Notes: generated by a model not told the origin, from the sequence alone. A DNA stretch of 64,000 bases from Variovorax brevis (GCF_030317105.1 NZ_JASZYG010000015.1:1-64000); one strand, 5' to 3'; shown: positions 1 to 9,628, counted from the stretch's first letter. Numbers and translations: made by a program.

Positions 1-113
1 CCTCGCGCATGTGCCACTCCACGTAGTAGGCGAGCATGCACAGGAAGATGTGCGCGCGCACCCGATCGGCGGTGCGGTGGTGGATCGGGCGCACCTTCAG
101 GTCGATCGTCTGG
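1..113 (-). pseudogene. IS1634-family transposase fragment (left edge)
   Basis: The reverse strand encodes about 37 residues that match the C-terminal third of the intact transposase at 5306-7012, from the ...DLKVRPIHHRTADR... region to ...EWHMRE. The match stops abruptly near 113, just before the PIN/HTH module. It may continue to the left of the window, so its full extent is unknown. Confidence 0.8.
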
Positions 114-234
114 CGAAGTGATCGACGGTGGTTGTTGTGCCTGTGTTGACGGACAAGCCCACCACTTTCACGTCGACCGCCGGTGGCGTTTCGTCTGTTT
201 CGCGAGTTTCGAGTAATTCTGGTAGACTCCGCCC

Positions 235-687
235 ATGAAGACCGCCCGCAAGCCCACCGAAGACTTTCAGCGCATCGCCCCTCCGGCGCTGTCGGTGAAT
301 ATCGACATCGACCCCTTGGTCGAGGTCGTGCGGCGCCACGTCAAGCTGACACCCCAGGCCACACGGCGGATCAAGGGCGAGTTCGCACAGCTCTTCCAGA
401 ACCCGAGCATCTGCGGCAGCACCGGAAAGACGACGACCACCAAGTCCGAACCAGCAACAGACCCGGTTCTGAGCACCCAGGGGGCGGCTGACCTGGTCGG
501 TGTGTCCCGCCCTTACATCGTGGCCCGTATCGAAGCCGGCGACATCCCGCTGCACCAGCAGGTGGGTAACCAGCGAAGGGTCCTCCAATCCGCCGTCCTG
601 ACCTGGCACCGCCAAGAGCAGACCCGACGCCGCAAGGCCCTGAGCCAGCTCGGCGCCGAACTCGACAGCGAGATCTTCGCGGGCTGA
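235..687 (+). CDS. Antitoxin-like protein with excisionase-type helix-turn-helix
   Basis: A 150-residue protein. The second half contains a MerR/excisionase-type HTH (about residues 83-118; AADLVGVSRPYIVARIEAG, followed by a basic wing), a DNA-binding module common in antitoxins paired with PIN toxins. The N-terminal part is unremarkable. The gene ends 5 bases before a GTG-started PIN gene, the usual antitoxin-toxin order, so I infer it neutralises that toxin and autorepresses the operon. The start is the first ATG after the IS scrap; no strong ribosome-binding site is visible. Role assignment comes from domain and neighbour. Confidence 0.75.
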   Translation: MKTARKPTEDFQRIAPPALSVNIDIDPLVEVVRRHVKLTPQATRRIKGEFAQLFQNPSICGSTGKTTTTKSEPATDPVLSTQGAADLVGVSRPYIVARIEAGDIPLHQQVGNQRRVLQSAVLTWHRQEQTRRRKALSQLGAELDSEIFAG

Positions 688-692
688 GATCC

Positions 693-1304
693 GTGATCCC
701 TGTCGTCGCCGACGCCGACACGCAATTCGGCGCCACCACCCGTGGCCTGTTGATCCACCTCGACTACCAGGGACTGATCCGCCTGCGCTGGAGCCCGCTG
801 ATTCTCGACGAGCTGAGCCGGGCGCTCGTCGACACCGGCCGCAAGCCGGATGCCGAGTCGGCGCGTCGGCACGAACAACTCATGCGGGCGGCATTGCCAC
901 AAGCGGAGATCACGACGCCGCAGGTACAGGCGCAGTTCGCCAGAGTGGCGCCGGCGATGCGCTCCACCAAGGACACCCACGTCGCCGCCTGCGCAGCAGC
1001 TATCCTGGCCGGTGACTTCTATCCCAGCACCCAGGTCGTCAGCCTCGTCACCAAGAACATCCGCGACTTCGGCGTTCGTAAGCTCTCAAGCCAGGGCATC
1101 GAGGTTCAGCGCCCCGATGCCTTCTTGCTGGAGCACTTCCAGCAAGATCCCGCCGCCGTCTCTTCGGCCTTAGCCGCCCTGCGCGCCACGCTGCGCTCCG
1201 CGCACGCCGCAAAACGGCTGCTGCAACGGTTGGCCGCCGACGGCCAGACCTTGACGGCGTCAGCCCTGCACGACGCCTGGCAACGAGGCGCCGTGCGCCT
1301 CTGA
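693..1304 (+). CDS. PIN-domain ribonuclease, toxin candidate
   Basis: A 203-residue protein starting at GTG, 5 bases after the antitoxin stop. It carries the acidic PIN constellation: D7 in the first strand, E40 (LILDELSRAL), D94 (STKDTHVAACA) and the late SLVTKNIRDF motif with N122 and D125. PIN proteins of this type cut RNA and are usually held inactive by the upstream partner. A helical C-terminal extension (about residues 145-203) follows the PIN core, so it is longer than a minimal VapC (about 130 residues). All key acidic positions are present, so it looks intact. The RNA target is unknown. Confidence 0.8.
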   Translation: MIPVVADADTQFGATTRGLLIHLDYQGLIRLRWSPLILDELSRALVDTGRKPDAESARRHEQLMRAALPQAEITTPQVQAQFARVAPAMRSTKDTHVAACAAAILAGDFYPSTQVVSLVTKNIRDFGVRKLSSQGIEVQRPDAFLLEHFQQDPAAVSSALAALRATLRSAHAAKRLLQRLAADGQTLTASALHDAWQRGAVRL

Positions 1305-1312
1305 CCCCGAGA

Positions 1313-2554
1313 ATGCTCATGCATCCTTGGGCATTCCGCGCTCGCTTCCGCCGGGCTGCGTTCGGCTGGAAAGGCTCCAAGCTCGCGATCGGGCGCATCC
1401 ACGAAGCCCTCACCGAAATCCGCGCCGTCGCCCGACTAGACCCAGCCACGGCAGCCGAGGGTGCCGTCCTGTTCCTTGAGAGGCTCTCCCCTGCCCTGAA
1501 CCAGATCGACAGCTCCTCGGGTGCCCTGGGCAACGCCACCTACGCTGCCGTCCGGGAACTGGTGCCCATCATCAGCAGCGCGCACGTGGGCGCCGCCGAG
1601 CGCATGAAGTGGCTCGACCGCCTCTTCGCGGCCATCCAGGAGGACGACCCGCCCTACATCGAGCACCTGGGCGACCACTGGGGCGACCTCTGCTCCACGC
1701 CCGAACTCGCATCAGTGTGGGCCGACCAGCTACTGCCGACCCAGCGCAGCGTGCTGCGCGAGCGCAAGCGCGGCACCTACGCCTTCTTCTCCGGCACCAC
1801 CCTCTGCTATAGCGCCCTGTTCAAGGCCGGCCGCCACGACGAGTTGCTGGAACTGCTGGCCATGGACCCGCGGCCGATCTGGCAATACCTGGTCTGGGGC
1901 GCACGCGTGCTGGCTGCACGCGGGCAGGTCGACGAGGCCATTGCCTACGTGCGCGACCGCGCGGGCAGCACCACCAGCCTCGAAACCATCGCGCACTTCG
2001 CCGAAGACGCGCTGCTGACAGCGGGCCGGCGCGCCGAAGCCTTCGACCAGTTCGCGCTGATGGCCAACCAGGCCAACTCTAACCTGTCGACCTTTAGGGC
2101 GTTGGCGAAGAAGTACCCCGAACTGGCACCGGACAAGCTGCTGGGCCACCTCATCGCATCGGCACCGGGCGAGCCCGGCAAGTGGTTCGCCACCGCCAAG
2201 ACGCTCAAGCTGTTCGACCGGGCAACCCAACTGGCCTGGGCATCACCCTGCGACCCCAAGACCCTAACGCGTGCCGCACGCGACCACTTGGTCAAGAACC
2301 CCGGATTCGCCGTGCAGGCGGCATTGGCAGCGCTGCACTGGATGTCGATGGGCCACGGCTACGAACTCAACGGTCTGGACGTCCACGAAGCCCACCGACT
2401 GGCCATCGAAGCTGCGGCCAACGCCCAGCAGACCGAACAGGCACAGGTCACCATCGAGCAAGTGCTGGCCCCAGACCGCCCCATGTCGGCCTGGTTGCGG
2501 CGATCTCTCGGACTGCCGGCTGCCGGCGCCGGAACACCACGACGCCGGGCGTGA
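1313..2554 (+). CDS. Helical-repeat-like protein of unknown function, third gene of the PIN operon
   Basis: A 413-residue soluble protein, almost entirely alpha-helical by composition, with pairs of short amphipathic helices resembling TPR-like arrays (for example around residues 165-260). I do not recognise a catalytic motif. The start ATG lies 8 bases after the PIN gene stop, so it is probably cotranscribed with the toxin-antitoxin pair. An accessory or sensing role for that module is possible but unproven. It could also be an unrelated cargo gene. The downstream flank is decayed IS sequence, so this is the last intact gene of the block. Confidence 0.7.
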   Translation: MLMHPWAFRARFRRAAFGWKGSKLAIGRIHEALTEIRAVARLDPATAAEGAVLFLERLSPALNQIDSSSGALGNATYAAVRELVPIISSAHVGAAERMKWLDRLFAAIQEDDPPYIEHLGDHWGDLCSTPELASVWADQLLPTQRSVLRERKRGTYAFFSGTTLCYSALFKAGRHDELLELLAMDPRPIWQYLVWGARVLAARGQVDEAIAYVRDRAGSTTSLETIAHFAEDALLTAGRRAEAFDQFALMANQANSNLSTFRALAKKYPELAPDKLLGHLIASAPGEPGKWFATAKTLKLFDRATQLAWASPCDPKTLTRAARDHLVKNPGFAVQAALAALHWMSMGHGYELNGLDVHEAHRLAIEAAANAQQTEQAQVTIEQVLAPDRPMSAWLRRSLGLPAAGAGTPRRRA

Positions 2555-2559
2555 GGAGC

Positions 2560-2650
2560 AGTAAAAGTGTGTCTGTTGACTTTTTGATTGGGGCTTGGAA
2601 TAAGCCCAGAAAAAAGCCATTGAGCACAACTTTACTACTTGTTTAGCAAA
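2560..2650 (+). repeat. Dispersed repeat, copy A
   Basis: A 25-base core at 2560-2584 matches 19736-19760 at 23 of 25 positions in the same orientation. A second shared word, GAGCACAAC, follows about 60-70 bases later in both copies. Each copy sits next to reverse-strand transposase debris. It may be an IS end or an old duplication junction. Confidence 0.5.
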
Positions 2651-2659
2651 TTTTTACTA

Positions 2660-2960
2660 CACGTCACGGCTGCACATATGCGGTCCCAGTCGATTCAGCA
2701 TTCTTTCGACGTGGTCGCGCAGATTGCACAACAGGTGCCAACGGCCAGAGACCTGGGTGGCGGCTGGGAGTGCAATGTTTGCCGCCTCGGAGTAGGCGGC
2801 AATGATCCGGATGGAGGGATGGGCACGCAGCCAGGCCGCCGTGCCGTCGCTTCCCGGCCAGCGAAGACATCGATCGGCTCGCGGCGCTTCAGATCGACGA
2901 CGATGGTTCCGTAGTAGTGACCCTTTGCAATCCCCCCAGTCGTCGATGCCCACTAGCCCA
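2660..2960 (-). pseudogene. ISL3-family transposase fragment
   Basis: Reverse-strand reading gives GIDDW..KG, then AAWLRAHPSI and SGRWHLLCNLRDHVER, the order and wording of the central part of ISL3 transposases (GIDDWAWKRG ... RWHLLKNL). The pieces are in different frames and both ends are missing, so it is a non-functional remnant of about 100 codons. Confidence 0.7.
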
Positions 2961-3032
2961 TCTTTCTCAACTGGCTGATGTAAAGCGGGCTAAGTGCTTG
3001 ATTTGATTGAGCACGAGGTTGAAGGTCTCCAC

Positions 3033-3685
3033 TACATGGGGATGGGTTCGGCAGTGATGCGGCGTTGTTTGGCGGTGATCTTCGGCGGAGGTTGATCGGG
3101 CACTTCAGCCGCAGCAGGTCCAGCAGCATGCGGTGATCGGCCTCGGGCTGGGTGTATCGCGACAGCACGAGTTCCCTGCCGTCGGTGGTGGGCACATGCA
3201 CGTCCACCATTTGCATGGTCTTGAACTTGGCGATCACCTCGGCCGGCGTGATGCCTTGCGCCAGGCGCTTGAGCTGGGCCTTCAAGGTGACCTGCAGGCA
3301 GTAGGCGAGGAATCAAGGAACTCGCCCAGCGTTGTGGCATCGGCCGTGTTGCCCGAGAGCACCTCATAGCTCAGCGGGAAGCCCTCGGGAGTGACGATCA
3401 ACGCGATCACCACCTGGCGGCAGTCGCCGCGCTTGTCGCGGCTGTAGCCGTACTGGCGCTTGTCGTGTTCGCTGCGCTCCACGTCGCTCTCGAAGTAGGT
3501 GCTGGTCAGGTCGTACAGCAGCACGTCGAACTTCGCCCCGAACAACTCACCCAACGCCGGCACAGGAACTTGAACAGCTCCTCCTTGTGCGCCGTGAGCT
3601 TGTCCAAGCAGCGGTACAGCGTGTTCTTCTCGGCCAATGCAAAGTCGGCATGCAGCAGGTCGCCCATCGCGCTGGCGGGGACGCC
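3033..3685 (-). pseudogene. Degenerate IS4/IS1634-type transposase, internally deleted
   Basis: Three reverse-strand pieces in different frames: GDLLHADFALAEKNTLYRCL near 3600-3680; LLYDLTSTYFES with GYSRDKRGDCRQ and LSGNTADATTL near 3320-3540; and a C-terminal piece with AEVIAKFKTMQMVDV near 3110-3290. The first catalytic Asp region (YDLTSTYF) is present, but the piece after LSGNTADATTL jumps to the C-terminus, so the middle including the second Asp is deleted. This is a different element from the intact one at 5.2 kb. It abuts the sigma-54 regulator fragment exactly where that gene loses its N-terminus. Confidence 0.7.
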
Positions 3686-4626
3686 GAAACCATCAAAACC
3701 CTGAAGGAAATCGAGCGAATATCCTTGGCCGACGTCAACGTGCTGCTGAGCGGCGAGACCGGTACAGGCAAGGAACTCATCGCCCGGCAAATTCACGCAG
3801 CCAGTCCTCGCAAGGAGCAGCCCTACCTGGCAGTGAACTGCGGCGCCATCAGCCCGGAGCTCCTGGAAAGCACATTCTTCGGATATATCCGTGGCGCATT
3901 TTCAGGCGCGGACCCGAAAGGGCGCGCTGGGTACTTCGAGTCTGCCCAAGGCGGGACATTGTTCTTGGACGAAATAGGAGAGCTGCCCCTGACATGCAGG
4001 CCGCCTTGTTGCGGGTGCTTGAAGACGGGAGCTTCCTGCGTGTGGGCTCCTCGTCGCCGCAGAAGTCCAACTGTCGAATTATCGCCGCGACCCACCGAAA
4101 CCTCGAAGAGCTGGTGGCCGAGGGCAAATTCCGCCAGGATTTTTATTATCGGCTCAAGATCGTTCATAAGAAAATCAAGCCAATACGGGAGCGAGCGCCA
4201 GATATTCCCATCCTGGTGACGCACTTCCGCGCTGTCTTGGAGCAAAAGCATAAGCTGCAGCAAACCCGCATCGATTCGGCGGCCAACTCGGCGCTGGCAT
4301 GCTATGCATGGCCAGGTAACGCGCGCGAGGTCCGCAACGTCATCGAATCCGCGTTGCTTTGCGCGGACGGGGTTATCAGCGCTGAGCATCTTCCCCCAGA
4401 ACTCATCGTCACGCCGCTTCCGGCACGCAGTGATGAAGCCCCCAAAGCGACTACCGACATCGAATATGAACGTCAACTCATCATCGGGATGCTACGCAAG
4501 TACAGGAAAGTCAATCTTGTTGCAAGCGCCTTGGGCATAGCTCGGTCGACCTTATACAGAAAGTTTGAAGTTTTGGGGATCGAGCAGCGTGAGTTCGCAG
4601 ATGAAAGCCCCGACCTGACGGTCTAG
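3686..4626 (+). pseudogene. Sigma-54-dependent transcriptional activator, truncated and frameshifted
   Basis: The AAA+ core of an NtrC-type enhancer-binding protein: Walker A GETGTGKE, GAFSGA loop, Walker B GGTLFLDEIGE, sensor regions (RIIAATHRNLEEL, YYRLKI), the WPGNAREVRN arm and a C-terminal Fis-type HTH (VNLVASALGIARSTLYRK). The N-terminal sensory domain is missing where IS debris begins near 3685. A missing base near 3985, after GELPL, throws the rest into another frame. Such proteins switch on sigma-54 promoters; this copy cannot be functional as read. What it controlled is unknown. Confidence 0.85.
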
Positions 4627-4640
4627 GACGGTCTCTCTGT

Positions 4641-4660
4641 CCGGTGCATTTTTGCATCGG
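4641..4660. terminator. Small hairpin after the sigma-54 regulator remnant
   Basis: Eight-base arms (CCGGTGCA and TGCATCGG, one mismatch) around a TTTT loop, 14 bases past the stop codon. No clear T-run follows, so rho-independent termination is uncertain. Confidence 0.3.
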
Positions 4661-5193
4661 CATGGCTCTATCGACAGTGTGCTGCATGGTCATCTCCTTG
4701 TCCGACGGACGCCAGAACGTTCTTCTGCTGAGCGCATGCCCGGTTGCAACCAAACCATCGCCTCGCCGCCTGCAAGCTCATCGACTTCGTTGTCCAGAAA
4801 GCGCGGATCTCAGGCGTCGTGGGCATTCCGGCACCTCGAGCCCGGACCTGTACTCCCAGCTAGCAGCTACCTGCCGCGATCGACCTGATCAAATCTAGAT
4901 TAGGCGCTGCGGGCACCTGCCTCTGCGTCGCACGCCACGCGGTGTTGTGGCGCAGTCCACGCAATGCAGGAAGGGTAGGTGCCTCCCCTGGGCCAGCTGA
5001 ACTTGGACGTCGTCATGGGGCGGTTTGCGGACCTGATGGGAGGGGATGGCCAAGAATGGTGCAAGTCAAGCTGCGGCGCTACACCGATGCCATCGGCATC
5101 GAGGCTCCTGCGTGCGGGGAATCCCACGCAGGTCGACGCATGCGACAACGGGAACGTCGCTCGGCTCGCGTTATTTCCTCGGTCACCCCGCGG
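4661..5193. other. Gap without a recognisable gene
   Basis: Only short open frames occur on either strand; none has a convincing ribosome-binding site or recognisable motif. Probably decayed sequence between the regulator remnant and the IS1634 element. Confidence 0.5.
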
Positions 5194-7098
5194 TTTTGAG
5201 CGGGAATCCCCTTTTGAATCAACGAGTTGAGCCGCTTCATGTGTTTCGAAATGTAGGCATGTAATTTATTTGATATTTGCTTTCAAATGGCCTATATATG
5301 TAGGCATGCATATCCACGTCGTGCCGAATCGCGGTTCGTCCCCCACCGTGCTGCTGCGCGAGTCCTACCGCCAGGGCTCCAAGGTCGCCAAGCGCACGCT
5401 GGCCAATCTGTCGAGTCTGTCGCCCGCCCAGATCGAGGCCATTCGTGCGGCGCTGCGCGGCGAGGCATTGCAGCCCGCCGCACAGAGCTTGGAGATCACC
5501 GCGTCGTCAGCACACGGCCATGTGCAGGCCGTTGCGCTGACCCTGCAGCGCCTGGGCTTCGCTTCGCTGCTGGCCTCCAAGCCGTGCCGCGAACGCGACC
5601 TGGTGCTGGCCATGGTGGCCGCGCGCATCGTGGCGCCGCACACCAAGCTGGCCACCACGCGCTGGTGGCACACCACGACGCTGGCCGAGGACTTCGGCGT
5701 CGCCGACGCCGATGAGGACGACCTGTACGCGGCGATGGACTGGCTGCTCGAGCGCCAGGATCGCATCCACAAGAAGCTCGCCGCGCGCCATCTGAGCGCT
5801 GGCGCCCTGGTGCTGTACGACCTGTCCTCCAGCTACTTCGAGGGCAGCTGCTGCCCGCTGGCCAAGCTCGGCTACAGCCGCGACGGCAGGAAGGGCATGC
5901 TGCAGGTCAACTACGGCTTGCTCACCGATGCGCGTGGTTGCCCGGTGGCCGTCTCGGTGCACGAGGGCAACGTGGCCGACAGCCTGACTTTGCTGCCCGA
6001 GGTCCAGCGGCTGCGCGAGGACTTCGGCGTCGAGCAACTGGTGATGGTGGGTGATCGCGGCATGATCTCCAACAAGGCGATCCAGGAGATGCGCGAGACC
6101 GAGGGCGTGGGGTGGATCAGCGCATTGAAGAGCATCTCGATTCGCGCGTTGGTCGAGCAGGGGCACCTGCAGCTGGGCTTGTTCGACGAGCGCAACCTGC
6201 TCGAGCTGAGCTCGCCGGACTATCCGGGCGAACGGCTGGTGGCGTGCCGCAATCCCGAGCTCGCCAAGCTGCGCGCGCACAAGCGCCTGGAACTGCTCGC
6301 GGCCACCGAGGCCCACCTGGACAAGATCAAGGCCCGCGTGGATGCGCTCAAGCTCGCCGGTAAGGATGAGATCGGCTTGCGCGTGGGCAAGGTGATCAAC
6401 CAGTACAAGATGGCCAAGCACTTCGAGCTGGCCATCGGTGAGAACGCCTTCACCTTCTCGCGCAAGCACGAGGCCATCGCCGCCGAGGCGGCCCTGGACG
6501 GCCTCTACATCATCCGCACGTCGGTGCCGCCCACACAGATGGACTCGGGCGACTGCGTGCGCCACTACAAGTCGCTGGCCAACGTCGAGCGCGCGTTCCG
6601 CTCGCTCAAGACGATCGACCTGAAGGTGCGCCCGATCCACCACCGCACCGCCGATCGGGTGCGCGCGCACATCTTCCTGTGCATGCTCGCCTACTACGTG
6701 GAGTGGCACATGCGCGAGGCCTGGCGCGAGCTGATGTTCGCCGACACCGACCAACTTGCCAAAGCCACGCGCGATCCCGTCGCGCCGGCCCAGCGCTCCA
6801 AGGCGGCGCTGGCCAAGGCGGCGCGCCACACACTGGCCGATGGCACGCCGGTGCACAGCTTCTCCACCCTCATGGCCGAGCTCGCCTCCATCGTGCGCAA
6901 TACCTGCCGAGCCCCTCAGGCCGGCCCCGAGGCGTCCACCTTCGAGGTCCTCACCACGCCCAACGTCAAGCAGCAGCGCGCGCTCGACCTCATCCAGCAG
7001 ATCCAGTTGTAGGCAGAAGCCGGAACCCCGATCTCACGCCAAGTCCTTGTCGTGCAAAGGCAAACTCGCTTCGCCCTCCGGGGAATCTCGGGTTAAAA
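5194..7098 (+). mobile_element. IS1634-family insertion sequence, apparently complete
   Basis: About 1.9 kb carrying one full-length transposase. Imperfect inverted ends can be proposed: TTTTGAGCGGGAATCCCC at 5194-5211 and, reversed, TTTTAACCCGAGATTCCCC at 7080-7098. No convincing target duplication flanks them, so the exact boundaries are tentative. Confidence 0.55.
5306..7012 (+). CDS. IS1634-family transposase (IS4 superfamily)
   Basis: A 568-residue transposase, full length for IS1634. DDE motifs are in order: LVLYDLSSSYFEG (first Asp), VMVGDRGMIS (second Asp) and YKSLANVERAFRSLKTIDL (Tyr/Glu/Lys signature of IS4-type enzymes). The frame opens further upstream at a TTG (5270), but the ATG at 5306 gives the usual MHIH... 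N-terminus. No frameshift or internal stop, so it could be active. Related fragments occur at 1-113 and 19835-20175. Confidence 0.9.
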   Translation: MHIHVVPNRGSSPTVLLRESYRQGSKVAKRTLANLSSLSPAQIEAIRAALRGEALQPAAQSLEITASSAHGHVQAVALTLQRLGFASLLASKPCRERDLVLAMVAARIVAPHTKLATTRWWHTTTLAEDFGVADADEDDLYAAMDWLLERQDRIHKKLAARHLSAGALVLYDLSSSYFEGSCCPLAKLGYSRDGRKGMLQVNYGLLTDARGCPVAVSVHEGNVADSLTLLPEVQRLREDFGVEQLVMVGDRGMISNKAIQEMRETEGVGWISALKSISIRALVEQGHLQLGLFDERNLLELSSPDYPGERLVACRNPELAKLRAHKRLELLAATEAHLDKIKARVDALKLAGKDEIGLRVGKVINQYKMAKHFELAIGENAFTFSRKHEAIAAEAALDGLYIIRTSVPPTQMDSGDCVRHYKSLANVERAFRSLKTIDLKVRPIHHRTADRVRAHIFLCMLAYYVEWHMREAWRELMFADTDQLAKATRDPVAPAQRSKAALAKAARHTLADGTPVHSFSTLMAELASIVRNTCRAPQAGPEASTFEVLTTPNVKQQRALDLIQQIQL

Positions 7099-7186
7099 GG
7101 CCGGTGCCCCCGAGCGATCCGCGGTCAGACCTCTCCTGCTCTCCGGATGCGCAGGACATCTGGCGCGCCAACCCGCTCGGTTGAGC

Positions 7187-8407
7187 CTAGCGCCAGCTCT
7201 CGTCCACGCAAGCCTTGGGCGCCTCGCCGCGCTCCTGCGCCAGGCTGGGGTAGTCCGTGTAGCCCTGCTCGCCGCCGCCGTAGTACGTGGACCTGTCGTC
7301 CGCATTCAAAGGCGCATGCGCGCGCAGCCGTTCCGGAAGGTCCGGGTTGGCGATGAACTTGCGGCCGATGGCAATTAGGTCGGCCCGGCCCTCCCTCAGC
7401 CATTGTTCGGCCGTCTCGGGGTCGAAGCCGCCGGCGAGCATGAGCGGGCCGCTCCAGGCCTGGCGAATGCGCTGCAGCATCTGCATGGCCGCCGCACTGG
7501 GAGGCGTCTTGCTCTCCAGCGCGGCCATGGCCGGGTTGACGACGTGCAGGTAGGCCAGCTTGCGGGAGTTCAGCTCGCGCGTGGCATAGGTGAAGGTGGT
7601 CAGGGGATCTTCGTCGCGGATGTCGTTTGCCGTTGCCATCGGCGACAGGCGCACCCCCACCGCGTCGGCGTCCCAGACCTGCGTTACCGCGTCGACGACT
7701 TCCAGCAGCAGGCGCGCGCGGTTCTCGACCGGACCACCGTACGCGTCGGTTCGGCGGTTGGTGCCGCTGCACAAGAACTGGTCGAGCAGGTAGCCGTTGG
7801 CACCGTGGACCTCCACGCCGTCGAAACCAGCCTTGATCGCGTTGCGCGCCGCGCGCTCGTACTGGCGCACGAGGTAACGCATTTCCTCGAACTGCAGCGC
7901 TCGCGGCGTCACGAAGGGCGCCAGTTCGCCTTCGCCCTTGTCGTTCTCGATGAAGGCCATCCCCTCCGGCCGGATGGGGGAGGGCGCGACCGGTGGCATG
8001 CAGTCGGGTTGCAGCGAGGGATGGGAGATCCGGCCCACATGCCACATCTGCAGGACGATGCGTCCGCCGGCTTCGTGCACCGCATCGGTGACCAGGCGCC
8101 ACCCCTCTACCTGCTCACGGCTGTGGATGCCCGGAGTCCATGCGTAGCCCTGCCCCTGCATCGAGATCTGCGTCGCCTCGGAAATGAGCAGCGCGGCCGA
8201 GGCGCGCTGCTGGTAGTAGCAGGCGTTCAGCGCCCACGGCACGTTCCCCGGTTGGCGCGCACGCGACCGGGTCAGCGGTGCCATGACAATGCGGTGCGGC
8301 AACTGGAAGCGACCGATTCTGATGGGCTGGAACAGCAGCCGCTGCTCCGCGTCCTGGGGCTCGGCGGCCTGGTTTTTCGCGGCGGGCGACTCGATGGTGG
8401 CGGACAT
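7187..8407 (-). CDS. Old yellow enzyme family NADH:flavin oxidoreductase (xenobiotic reductase)
   Basis: A 406-residue FMN-dependent enzyme of the OYE family. It has the TIM-barrel landmarks APLTRSRA (Thr near the flavin), the substrate-binding pair H201/N204 in VEVHGANGYLLDQF, TDAYGGPVENR, and the phosphate-binding AIGRKFIANPDLP near the C-terminus. These enzymes reduce activated alkenes, nitroesters or nitroaromatics with NAD(P)H in the cytosol. The start is the ATG preceded by AAGGAG. It diverges from the DsbA-like gene across about 160 bases. The physiological substrate cannot be read from sequence; a detoxification role is inferred. Confidence 0.93.
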   Translation of the reverse strand: MSATIESPAAKNQAAEPQDAEQRLLFQPIRIGRFQLPHRIVMAPLTRSRARQPGNVPWALNACYYQQRASAALLISEATQISMQGQGYAWTPGIHSREQVEGWRLVTDAVHEAGGRIVLQMWHVGRISHPSLQPDCMPPVAPSPIRPEGMAFIENDKGEGELAPFVTPRALQFEEMRYLVRQYERAARNAIKAGFDGVEVHGANGYLLDQFLCSGTNRRTDAYGGPVENRARLLLEVVDAVTQVWDADAVGVRLSPMATANDIRDEDPLTTFTYATRELNSRKLAYLHVVNPAMAALESKTPPSAAAMQMLQRIRQAWSGPLMLAGGFDPETAEQWLREGRADLIAIGRKFIANPDLPERLRAHAPLNADDRSTYYGGGEQGYTDYPSLAQERGEAPKACVDESWR

Positions 8408-8566
8408 AAAGAACTCCTTCTTCCGGGCATGACGAGCCGCAGTGTCTACCCTGGGCCGGCGGCGAAACCGGACGCCGCGTGTCCAGGCTCCAAATGTCAG
8501 CCGGCCGCCGCCATGGACAGCAGGAAACCGAAATAAACGTCGGCGGCGCGCGGCTAACTTCGGTGC
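8408..8566. promoter_or_regulatory. Divergent intergenic region between the OYE and DsbA-like genes
   Basis: About 160 bases separating two genes transcribed outward, so both promoters must lie here. I see no confident -35/-10 pair or operator. Confidence 0.35.
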
Positions 8567-9100
8567 ATGAACAAATCCACCGCTCCCATCAACGAGCGCG
8601 ACCATCTGCGCGGTTCACCGGACGCACCGGTGGTGCTGGTCGAATACGGCGACTTCGAGTGCCCGCACTGCGGTGCGGCCTACGGGGTCGTGAAGAAGCT
8701 GGAGCAGGACCTGCCGGACACGCTGGCCGTCGTGTTCCGCCAGTTCCCGCTGGTCAACGTGCACCCGCACGCGCAGCTCGCGGCAGAGGCCGCGGAAGCG
8801 GCGGGGGCCCAGGGCCGGTTCTGGAAGATGCACGACCTGCTCTTCGAGCACCAGGACGCACTGGCGCCCGCCGACCTGATGGAGTACGCCGCCGCCCTGC
8901 ACCTGGTCCTGAAGCGGTTCGCCAGCGACCTCTCCGACCACGTGTTCCTGTCCAAGGTCCAGGTCGACATGACGGGCGGGCTGCAAAGCGGCGTCAAGGG
9001 AACGCCGAGCTTCTTCATCAACGGCGTGCTCCACCGGGGCGGGCACGACGAGGCTTCCCTGCTCGCCTCGATCATGCTGGTCGCGGCGGGAGCCTCCTGA
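8567..9100 (+). CDS. DsbA-family thioredoxin-fold protein
   Basis: A 177-residue protein with a thioredoxin fold interrupted by a helical insertion. VEYGDFECPHCGAAY carries the CPHC redox pair (about residues 34-37) and VKGTPSFFING supplies the cis-proline loop. Such proteins oxidise or isomerise thiols. No signal peptide is visible (the N-terminus is polar, MNKSTAPINERD), so it is probably cytosolic, like the single-domain DsbA relatives found with stress genes. It diverges from the OYE gene and is followed by a broken Hsp20 gene, suggesting a former stress-response group. Confidence 0.88.
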   Translation: MNKSTAPINERDHLRGSPDAPVVLVEYGDFECPHCGAAYGVVKKLEQDLPDTLAVVFRQFPLVNVHPHAQLAAEAAEAAGAQGRFWKMHDLLFEHQDALAPADLMEYAAALHLVLKRFASDLSDHVFLSKVQVDMTGGLQSGVKGTPSFFINGVLHRGGHDEASLLASIMLVAAGAS

Positions 9101-9111
9101 GCTCCGCTCCC

Positions 9112-9527
9112 ATGGCGCGCGAAAGGGATGCCAGCGGCTGGATGTGGGCGCAGGCATGCGACCCGATGAACCAGGCCGAGCGGCTGCACCGCCAGTTCTT
9201 TCGTCCCGCAGCAGTGCAGCAGGCCCAGGTGGTTTCGGAGCCGCCGGTGGACCTGTTCGTAAACGACCGCGCGATCTACCTTGTTTGGTCGCCATGCCGG
9301 GCGTGAGCGCCGAACGCATCCAGGTGGTCGGCGAGCCCGGCGCCATCCGTCGTGCGCGGAACGCGCCCTGTGCCGCTGGTGCCCGGCCTGTCGGTGCGGT
9401 GGCTGGAGATCCCGTACGGCATCTTCGAGCGGCGCATCCTCCTGCGCTCCGGCGGCTTGGAGCTCGAGCCGCCCGAAGTGGAACAGGGCTGCCTGATCGT
9501 GCGCCTTCGCAAGGTGGGAGGAAATGA
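9112..9527 (+). pseudogene. Hsp20/alpha-crystallin family chaperone, frameshifted
   Basis: Read across three frames, the region spells a small heat-shock protein: an N-terminal MNQAERLHRQFF helix, PPVDLFVNDRAIYL, MPGVSAERIQVV, then LEIPYGIFERRILL and a final CLIVRLRK, which is the alpha-crystallin strand order. At least two indels, near 9285 and 9345, break it. It follows the DsbA-like gene by about 10 bases and was probably in its operon. Confidence 0.75.
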
Positions 9528-9628
9528 GCGAAGCGCCGCGCCCTGCATGCCCTGCACCTTGCCTCGGCAAGACGGGGCCTGCACTGGCGCCCTACGCGCA
9601 GGGCCGGGCTCCCGGCCCATGATGGCCC

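Noticed and set aside
5507..6856. A 449-codon reverse-strand frame inside the IS1634 element
   Set aside because: Lies opposite the intact transposase; His/Arg-rich shadow frame.
7403..8536. A 377-codon forward frame opposite the old yellow enzyme
   Set aside because: No motifs; the reverse strand encodes a complete OYE protein with a good ribosome-binding site.
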